Positions 55,974 to 64,000 of a stretch of 64,000 nucleotides of DNA are shown piece by piece. The stretch spans positions 248,001 through 312,000 of the forward strand of contig JANFAH010000010.1 of assembly GCA_024663395.1 (NCBI GenBank). Reading direction: 5' to 3'. The DNA is from Pisolithus tinctorius. Lineage: Eukaryota > Basidiomycota > Agaricomycetes > Boletales > Pisolithaceae. The notes under the pieces were generated by a model, which was given only the letters and a program-made list of their open reading frames with translations, was not told the DNA's origin and ran no database searches. Within the stretch, counting starts at the first letter, position 1, and each line of letters opens with the position of its first letter. The position numbers and the translations under genes are program-made.

Positions 55974-57556
55974 CAGTGGCTCAAAAAAGTGTCCCAATGT
56001 TGGGTGATTTGGAAAGAGTTGAGATTTATGAGAGAGCCAATAGGAATTAGTTCAAACTCCTGCAGGACCAAAAGTAGTACTAACTGTTGCCTTGACAACA
56101 GGGCTTGCTTATGTAATTTGGTTGACATGGCACCAAGATATGACCATTTTAAAATGTCATGTCATTGGGACACTTTTTTGAGCATGATGTTGTCAGTCAT
56201 TATTTAGTAAATAACATAAGGATTTGACAACTTCTGAGGGATTTTGTGCTTCAACCCTGACTGATTATGTAATGTACATAATCCTGAGCCATAAAAATGG
56301 CTTGGGTCCCACTCAGCTAACCCTACTTCACCATGAAATGCATTTTTGCCTCTGCTAGAGCAAATATCCATCTTCTTTCTGAATCTGGCCTTTCTGCTCA
56401 TCAAATCTCCTCTACAACTGGTCAGGGGAGCTCTACTGTGGCCAGGGTCATCAAAGAGTTCCAGCTAGATTAAGGAAAACCTCAAACTAGGACATCCTTA
56501 CCAGCCTTCTTCTTCTGGCAGAGGAGAATAGTCTCTAGTATGACCTCTGGAAGAGCTGAAAATGCATCCAGGCTACCCATATAATGTGTGTGGCCCTTTC
56601 CTCTCCTGTCACTTCCCAAATTGTTTGCAGTGTGCTCAATTCTGCATCCCTGAAGGTGATTGTCAAGCAGGAGATGCCACTCTTGTCTTGCAAGCATACA
56701 CAACAGTGGCTTGCCTTCACTCTTAAGCACCCAAACTGGACTGCGGATGACTGCACTGGGGTCATCTGGTCAGTTGAGCCCAAGACCAATAGTATTGGAC
56801 CAGATGGAAGGAAATTTGTGTGGAAAGTGGTAGGGAAGTGTTTGCAGGATATTCTCCTGCTTGACTACAGCCTTCAGGGATGCAGAATTGAAGCACACTG
56901 CAAACAATTTGGGAAGTGACAGGAGAGGAAAGGGCCACACACATTATATGGGTAGCCTGGATGGCATTTTCAGCTCTTCCAGAGGTCATACTAGAGACTA
57001 TTCTCCTCTGCCAGAAGAAGAAGGCTGGTAAGGATGTCCTAGTTTGAGGTTTTCCTTAATCTAGCTGGAACTCTTTGATGACCCTGGCCACAGTAGAGCT
57101 CCCCTGACCAGTTGTAGAGGAGATTTGATGAGCAGAAAGGCCAGATTCAGAAAGAAGATGGATATTTGCTCTAGCAGAGGCAAAAATGCATTTCATGGTG
57201 AAGTAGGGTTAGCTGAGTGGGACCCAAGCCTTTTTATGGCTCAGGATTATGTACATTACATAATCAGTCAGGGTTGAAGCACAAAATCCCTCAGAAGTTG
57301 TCAAATCCTTATGTTATTTACTAAATAATGACTGACAACATCATGCTCAAAAAAGTGTCCCAATGACATGACATTTTAAAATGGTCATATCTTGGTGCCA
57401 TGTCAACCAAATTACATAAGCAAGCCCATGTTGTCAAGGCAACAGTTAGTACTACTTTTGGTCCTGCAGGAGTTTGAACTAATTCCTATTGGCTCTCTCA
57501 TAAATCTCAACTCTTTCCAAATTCACCCAACATTGGGACACTTTTTTGAGCCACTG
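55974..57556. mobile_element. Tc1/mariner fold-back element
   Basis: Begins CAGTGGCTCAAAAAAGTGTC and ends with its reverse complement, flanked by the TA duplication (55,972-55,973 and 57,557-57,558), the hallmark of Tc1/mariner. The inverted arms are not short tips: about 700 bases each (55,974-56,673 and 56,851-57,556) are near-identical, leaving about 177 bases of single-copy centre. Both arms contain the transposase N-terminal coding region. Confidence 0.92.
56333..56919 (+). pseudogene. Tc1/mariner transposase fragment (inactive)
   Basis: From ATG 56,333: helix-turn-helix-like LLSESGLSAHQISSTTGQGS and STVARVIKEF, then after frame breaks RRIVSSMTSGRAENA (about 56,525) and, in the centre, LKVIVKQEMPLLSCKHTQQ, LKHPNWTADDCTGVIWSVEP, GPDGRKFVWK (56,650-56,830). 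In this family the first catalytic Asp lies in WSDE; here it is WSVE, so the residue is lost. The C-terminal catalytic half is replaced by the inverted second arm. The right arm carries a second N-terminal copy on the minus strand (about 57,200-56,880). Confidence 0.75.
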
Positions 57557-57558
57557 TA

Positions 57559-58027
57559 AGAACAAGGGACAAGGGGTAAGAAAAGATACTAGCAGTGATA
57601 CATAACCTGTAAAAAAATAGAAGCATGGGAAAAAGGCTGGTTCATCTAAGGTTCATCTAAGGTTTGTCAGAGGTTCATCTGCTGGCCACTTATGTAACCT
57701 TGTCACTTGTTGACACAAGTGTCATGTACTGGCTGTGCTGGTAAGGATGAACACTGGATTTTAGGGAGGGAAGAGTCTTCTGAGGGATCTCCCTGGTGGA
57801 TTATTATTCATGTGCTTGGCTGCAAATTGTACTTCTTGCTGGGCAGCACATTATGAAGTGTGGTTGAAAGTTGATCATGATAACAAGTAGTACATATGTA
57901 CATGATATTAGATGATATGAGTGCAGTTAGCAGTGTAAAATGATGTTTGGAAATATGGTGGATGAATAGATATGTGGCAATACAGTGGCAGGTATACCCA
58001 ACATCAAAATACCATTTGAGTCACCAT
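57559..58027. other. Rest of copia LTR (probable), then intergenic DNA
   Basis: About the first 150-170 bases are probably the continuation of the copia LTR split by the Tc1/mariner element. GTTCATCTAAGG is repeated in tandem (57,640-57,665). I see no gene between here and the NACHT-WD40 stop at 58,028. Confidence 0.35.
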
Positions 58028-58459
58028 TCACTGTGTAACCTGAAAACATTTGCACCATTCCTTACCATGGACCATCTGACTCAAGTCCAACTCTGTGCAA
58101 CAACCTCTAGGGATGACAGCTGTGGTCCACATTGAGTAAAATGGGCTCCTAAGTGCTGGGGGGATCCAAGTAGTAGTTGTCCCTTTGGACCTCTGATCCA
58201 GCCATCATCATGTAACTTAACTAGTTGGCCCAGCATGCCCTCCTCTTGCATGAACCCATCAATGAGTGGATTACTGTTATGCAATGCATGTGAGGAGTCA
58301 AATGAAAAGTAAATGGGGTGTCTGTTGACACCTGCACTTGTGTTAAGCAAAATAAGAATACATAAAAGGTAGAGATACATACCATCTGCAGGGGATGGTG
58401 GATGAAGTATGGTGGAGGTGTTGGATGCCACCAACATTGACTTCCCATAGACACTAACC

Positions 58460-60990
58460 ATTTCCACTTGGTGATCAGCCTCCCAGACCCTCATAGTCTT
58501 GTCCCAAGAGCCTGAGACAATCCTCTTCCCATCAGGGGAGAATGCAACTGAATTGACTATATTTGTATGGCCCTCAAGAGGGCTGCCAATCTGCACACCT
58601 CCCTCAACATCCCAGATCCTCACAGTCTTGTCCCAAGAGCCTGAGACAATCCACTTCCCATCAGGGGAGAATGCAACTGATTCAACTGCATCTGTATGGC
58701 CCTCAAGAGGGCTGCCAATTTGCACCCCTCCCTCAACATCCCAGATCCTCACAGTTGTGTCCCGAGAGCCTGAGACAATCCATTTCCCATCAGGGGAGAA
58801 TGCAACTGAATTGACTGCATATGTATGGCCCTCAAGAGGGCTGCCAATCTGCACCCCTCCCTCAACATCCCAGACCCTCACAGTCTTGTCCAAAGAGCCT
58901 GAGACAATCCTCTTCCCATCAGGGGAGAATGCAACTGAATTGACTCCATCTGTATGGCCCTCAAGAGGGCTGCCAATCTGCACACCTCCTTCAACATCCC
59001 AGATCCTCACAGTGTTGTCCAAAGAGCCTGAGACAATCCTCTTCCCATCAGGGGAGAATGCAACTGACATGACTGTATGTGTATGGCCCTCAAGAGGGCT
59101 GTCAATCTGCACACATCCCTCAACATCCCAGATTCTCACAGTCTTGTCACTTGAGCCTGAAATTATCCTCTTCCCATCAGGGGAGAATGCAACTGAATTA
59201 ACTGCATATGTATGGCCCTCAAGAGGGCTGCCAATCTGCACACCTTGCTCAACATCCCAGACCCTAATAGTCTCATCAATTGAGCCTGAGACAATCATCT
59301 TCCCATCAGGGGAGATTGCAATTGAAGTGACTACATCTGTATGGCCCTCAAACAGGCTGTCAATCTGCACAACTCCCTCAGCATCCCAGATGTTCACAGT
59401 GTTTTCCCAAGAGCCTGAGACAATCCTCTTCCATCAGGGGAGAATGCAAATGAATTAACTCCTTCTGTATGGCCCTCAAGAGGGCTGCCAACCTCCACAC
59501 CTCCTTCAACATCCCAGACTCTCACAGTCTTGTCCCAAGAGCCTGAGACAATCCTCTTCCCATCAGGGGAGAATATAACTGAATTGACTCCATCTGTATG
59601 ACCCTCAAGAGGGCTGCCAATCTGCAAACATCCTTCAACATCCCAGACCCTCACAGTCTCATCACTTGAGCCTGAGACAATCCTCTTCCCATCAGGGGAG
59701 AATGCAACTGATTCAACTGCATCTGTATGGCCCTCAAGAGGGTTGCCAATCTGCACCCCTCCCTCAACATCCCAGATCCTCACAGTTGTGTCCCAAGAGC
59801 CTGAGACAATGTCAAGTCCGGGCCTACTCCGACCAACTCCGACGCTAAACAAGGTCTAGAGGAGGGTCCGGAAGCAAGTCCGACACAGAAGAACAGAACT
59901 CCGACTAGCGGAGTGTCGGCAGGAACGAAGACCACTGAGACAAAGGCAGAGCGGAGTGAGGGCATCGGGTTTAGCTCGTGCGCTACCCCCTTGCATGATC
60001 TCAGCCCTCATATTTCAGAGGGAGAGTACAGACAGAGAGTCAGAGATAACTCCGACAGGCAGAAGACGGAATCAGAGGGAGTAGGAACTAAGTTGATATT
60101 CGTACTGAAGAACAGCGGAGTACAGTACATGCTCTTATACTGCTACGGAGGTACAGTAACCGGAATTGGAACTGACATACGGAGACTCATAAATTTTCAA
60201 GTAAAATTTCCTGGACGACGAATGAAGGGTAGACGGAGGACATACGAACGGGTAACACAGAACATCCAGAAAAGGAAATAGTCCAGGCGCTGGACCATGC
60301 GGTGAGCGCGCTGCGGAGTACCTGACTGCGAAGGTAATCACATGACCCCTCAGAGAACGGTCCGCTTGGTCCGACAGGAGAGAAACACAAGTCCAACAGC
60401 AGTCAGAGCGGAGACGGTTCACAACCAACAGAAGTTGGGCGGAGTTGGTGCGGAGTGAGTGAATGACCGGCGGAGTAGGGTGCGGAGTGTGTAGGGACTT
60501 ATAACGAACACACGGTCATGACAGACAATCCATTTCCCATCAGGGGAGAATGCAACTGAATTGACACTATCTGTATGACCCTTGAGAGGGCTGCCAATCT
60601 GCACACCTCCCTCAACATCCCAGATCCTCACAGTCTTGTCCCAAGAGCCTGAGACAATCCTCTTCCCATCAGGGGAGAATGCAACAGAATTGACTATATG
60701 TGTATGACCCTCAAGAGGGCTGCCAATCTGCACACCTCCTTCAACATCCCAGACCCTCACAGTGTCATCCAAAGAACCTGAGACAATCCTCTTCCCATCA
60801 GGGGAGAATGCAACTGACATGACTGTATGTGTATGGCCCTCAAGAGGGCTGCCAATCTGCACCCCTCTCTCAACATCCCAGATCTGCACAGTGTAATCCA
60901 GAGAGCCTGAGACAATCCTCTTCCCATCAGGTGAGATTGCAACTGAATGGACCTCAGATTCATGGCCACACAGTGACAGCTGTTCAACTG
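58460..60990 (-). repeat. WD40 array: 14 near-identical 43-residue units
   Basis: Units of about 129 bp of the form LEGHTxxVNSVAFSPDGKRI + VSGSxDxTVRIWDVEGGVQI. I count 14 when the solo LTR is removed and the frameshift ignored, i.e. two seven-bladed propellers. Units differ mostly at the two residues after GHT, at the residue after SGS, and around DKT/DTT, the positions that vary in fungal WD40 incompatibility receptors. Confidence 0.9.
59810..60523 (-). mobile_element. Solo LTR, family Q, young copy inside a WD40 repeat
   Basis: Plus strand TGTCAAGTCCGGGCC to CGGTCATGACA, 714 bp, with perfect duplication GACAA (59,805-59,809 and 60,524-60,528). Removing it and one duplication restores the repeat-4 frame (WIVSGSW). 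It is CpG-rich, unlike the copy at 53,339. The promoter-like TATAAGAGC (minus, about 60,135) points the same way as the host gene. Confidence 0.95.
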
Positions 60991-63900
60991 GCCATCCTTT
61001 CAAACCTCCTACAGCCACTGCAGCAAGACCTGTAAATTTTGGCAAGAGCATTCTTGACAACAACACATTGGAAGGAAGGAATGGCACTGCAGAAACATAA
61101 AGGTGTGGGGTGCTGTGCAATATCACACTGCCAAAGTTCTGAATCAACTTGAATCCATCTTCTACCAATGCCAATGTATCCTTGAAGCCATCTTTGCCCT
61201 TCATCACTGTGTCAGATGTCCTCAAATGCTGCATATGGAGTACTCACTTGGAGCCATGTTGAAATGGTGGAAAGAGCATCCAGACCCTTTCCAACCATCC
61301 CCAGAAGGCTTATTATTTCCAACCAGAACAAAAATTTTTCACTTCCAACAATAGCCTTGACCAAAGCTGCAAGTGACAAGTCAAACACTGTCTTCTTCAG
61401 ATGCTGGGCCCAGAATTGACTGGAGTAGGAGATATGGTGTGGAATGTTCTTTTTGATTCTCTTCAGCAGATCAGGAACTTCAGCATTGGCAAGGTAAGAG
61501 CTTTCCAATCCACAGATATTGAATTGAAGGTTTTCATGGAGAATCCGCAATGTGGCAAAGGCCAGGTCCTTTGCATCAGCGGTGTCAATGAAATAGATAC
61601 CACTCCGTGAACGATCCATCAGGAAGTCATAGAACGATGCATGTAGCGGTCGGACAGGAGAAGACCTGTCTGTAATGCCACTCAAAAGCGGCGCCATGCA
61701 CTCAAGAACAGCAATTACATCATAATGATCCTCCTTGCCAGGGAAATGACTGCGCATCTTATTCAATGCGTCCATGTGCAGAGGTTCGAAGGCTGACATG
61801 ATCTGCTGCATCACAGAGCGGAACCGTGTCAGCGTGGTCTCGTCCTTGGGGATACTTTCTTCAAGAATTGCTCGGTACATGGCATCCAGCAATCCACCTC
61901 CTGAACGAAGGTGCATGATATTGTCGAAGCGTTCCTTGACTGACCTGTTCTTGACTGCACTTGTGTTCACGAATTCACAGGCCAGACGAGCCCATTCAAA
62001 TAGACCTTCCGCCTTCCGGGAAATCCCAAGCACTTCTGCAGACCCAATGCCACGAAGATGGCCCATTCTTTTCATAATGTACAGTCGGATGTCACGTTCC
62101 GACGACCCTGCAAAGATGACATCCAACGAGATCGCCTTGACGTGCCGAGCAACATTGAGGACACGCTCAATATCAGGCAATGTGCGGGATGTTACTAGGA
62201 TGCGGACGTTGCGAGGTAGGCCAGCAGTTTCGGCTGACGCAAGCACAGACAGCAGGTGCCTCCGCGATGGTTCCGGGCCACTTTCGTCCAATGCGTCGAC
62301 AACGATGACCACATTCCCAACTATATGACTCGAGATCTTATGCAATGGTTCCGAAATGAGTCGCTTCCACTGAAGCACGATGTCAGAGGTAGTCTTGAGA
62401 GCATCATCCTCCGCAACTACATCCGTCAAGGCTCGCCGAAAGGCAGGATCACGTTCTGCGAGTTCGCACGAAACCGTCCTGAATATCTTTTCTTCGAGGT
62501 GCTCGGCCTGCCAGTCACGAGCAAAGCAAAAACAAGAACCAACCCCTCCGATGTTCTTAAACCACAGAGCGATCGTATGCGCAATAGCAGATTTCCCTTT
62601 TCCAGCTTGCCCATGGAGCCAGAGGATGCGTGGCACATTTTCATCCGTATCATAGATCCAGTTAACAATGTCCGTAAGGACCTCTGTCCTAGTGCCATCG
62701 AGGCATCTCTTGGTCCATAAGACACCTACACCTCGGGCACGGGCAAAACCATCCAAGTCCAGGTCTTCAAGTATACGGAATGCATCAACCTGGACGCCCC
62801 GGTCTTCGTGGCGTCGGTATTGTTGCATCAAGTCGTCTAGCATCTCGGTGTACGCGATAGAAACGTCGCGTGCCTCATATTCTACGTCCTTCCCTGATCT
62901 CTTCCCTGATACGACGTTACATTAGCTCGGGCAGTGGGCAAGTGTGATTGACGTACAGAAGTCCTCAGTGGCAGAATAATTCTTAATGAACTGCATTGCA
63001 CCACTCGTCATGAGTACAATCTTCGCGAACGTTTCCCGCTTGCCCGATATTTCCTTGAGGGTAGTTTCTTCCGTGAGGAATTCGTAAACCTTTCTGACTG
63101 TATCCAGGAGGCGAGAGACCCGCTCATCTCGGGTCTGTTGAACCACGAACATCTACGTGCGACTACGTAAGACGAAGAATGCATACGAGAGTGAGAACGT
63201 ACCTGAGAAATGGCTACAAACATTCCCAGAGCCATACGAGCGAAGGGATGGATCTGCCACAGACATGCGGTCATCGTACGGATGCAGAAAAATGAACGCC
63301 TACCTTAGCAACGGTGACAACGACTTGATTGAAATCTTTGAACGGTTTCAGGTACGTATCGGGGAAGCCCCGAGTCTCGTCGAGTGTGGTATTCGCACCA
63401 ATCGCAAGGTCGATATTCCCTACGCCCATATGCGTCACCGTATCCATACCGAGCGACGTCGGCGACATGAAATCCATACTGCCGAAAGTTGGCTGACCAG
63501 CCGACTGCTGAGTCTGTCCAGCGAGCATCCTCAGAGTTGTCGAAAGACTGAGACGACATGGATTACATACTTCATAGGTCAGAACAGCCTGGAATTGCCC
63601 TCCTTGTGTAAAAGTCGCCCGACCAAGATGTGTGTCAGCGGTCCTTCCCGTGATAGAACCTGGGGAACTTGGTCCTGATGGATGAGAGAAGGCGCACACC
63701 GGCCCTTGAGAGGGATTGCCCAACGCTTGAATATCAGAGGATAAATGCCCAACAGTAGCCAGAGAAGGCCCTTGTGACTGATTTTTGTCCAATTGACATA
63801 TACCATCGTCAGAAAGGAGTGATCTGCGTACTGAAGAGGAGTCGATGTTGGATGGATTCGCAAGGCTGGTGCGAGGTTTCTTTGACTGCTTGCCGACCAT

Positions 63901-64000
63901 TGCGAAGAAATTAGTATTTTGACACATACCATCGCTAGAGAAGATTAGAGGGCATACCGAAGGGGGAAAAGAGCTGGAGCGACGTCTCTTCAACTGATCA

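Larger units (their letters stand above)
58028..63900 (-). pseudogene. NACHT-WD40 (STAND/NLR-like) gene, 14 WD40 repeats, disrupted
   Basis: Likely incompatibility- or immunity-type receptor. Proposed start ATG 63,900, though upstream exons may exist. Introns inferred: 63,254-63,303, 63,153-63,202, 62,906-62,956, 61,207-61,247 and 58,332-58,382, all GT-AG and 41-51 nt. N-terminal helical region (YLKPFKDFNQVVVTVAK, RLLDTVRKVYEFLTEE). NACHT: Walker A GQAGKGKSAIAHT (about 62,600), Walker B VVIVVDALDESG (about 62,300), VRILVTSRTLPDIERV. A linker ends in HSTPHLYVSAVPFLPSN. WD40 repeats span 58,460-60,990. The C-terminal tail has DGWIRGPKGQLLL and, in another frame, ELDLSQMVHGKEW to TGA 58,028. Damage: solo LTR at 59,810, one-base deletion near 59,431, and a frameshift near 58,170. 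Confidence 0.88.

Noticed and set aside
58499..59458. Long plus-strand open frame of 319 codons with a repeated CPPSTSQIL-like pattern
   Set aside because: It is the antisense shadow of the WD40 array; the minus strand reads as canonical WD40 repeats with clear motifs.

Overview
This window is fungal DNA, most likely from an Agaricomycete (mushroom-forming basidiomycete). Three things point there: introns of about 40-51 nt in the one host-type gene, a NACHT-WD40 gene with nearly identical WD40 units, and Tnp2-type CACTA, chromodomain Ty3, copia, Tc1/mariner and LINE relics of the sort common in mushroom genomes. The antisense genes inside the retroelements resemble, from memory, a family abundant in Boletales such as Pisolithus. 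That placement is a weak guess. Nearly everything left of about 58 kb is transposable element, mostly nested.

Layout. 1-534: tail of a chromodomain retroelement and of the antisense gene it carries. 1,125-1,545: 65-bp minisatellite. 1,768-31,890: an old fold-back element (REP-Y), split by a CACTA transposon (2,159-21,853, TSD ATT) and by a Ty3 element CHR-1 (22,336-30,496, TSD CTAGC). The CACTA is split by Ty3 element GYP-1 (6,581-18,465, TSD TTCAC), and GYP-1 by a very young gag-only element TRG (12,686-16,810, TSD CCGG). 31,891-48,363: Ty3 element GYP-2 (TSD GTGC/GCGC). 48,364-49,311: LINE 3' fragment. 51,166-52,836: 5' end of a second CHR element. 52,837 to about 57.7 kb: truncated copia element with a Tc1/mariner fold-back (55,974-57,556) in its leader. 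Six copies of a 1.85-kb solo-LTR family (SL-A to SL-F) sit in these elements. 58,028 to about 63,900 (minus): a NACHT-WD40 gene with 14 WD40 repeats, broken by a young 714-bp solo LTR and at least two frameshifts.

How the parts relate. CHR-1 and GYP-2 are different Ty3 lineages. Each carries, between the end of pol and the 3' LTR and on the opposite strand, a gene whose protein has a fungal-type CX2CX6CXnCX2CX6C (Zn2Cys6-like) cluster; in CHR-1 it follows a charged coiled coil. A third instance begins the window. TRG shares its primer site, 4-bp TSD length, LTR start and Gag family with GYP-2 and looks like a non-autonomous partner of that lineage. GYP-1 carries a sense-strand third ORF with zinc knuckles after pol.

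Decay. Old copies differ from each other mostly at CG/TG/CA positions, and all eight internal stops in GYP-1 pol are TGA in contexts that fit CGA. This is the signature of CpG methylation and deamination. CpG-rich insertions (TRG, and the LTR in the NACHT gene) are the young ones.
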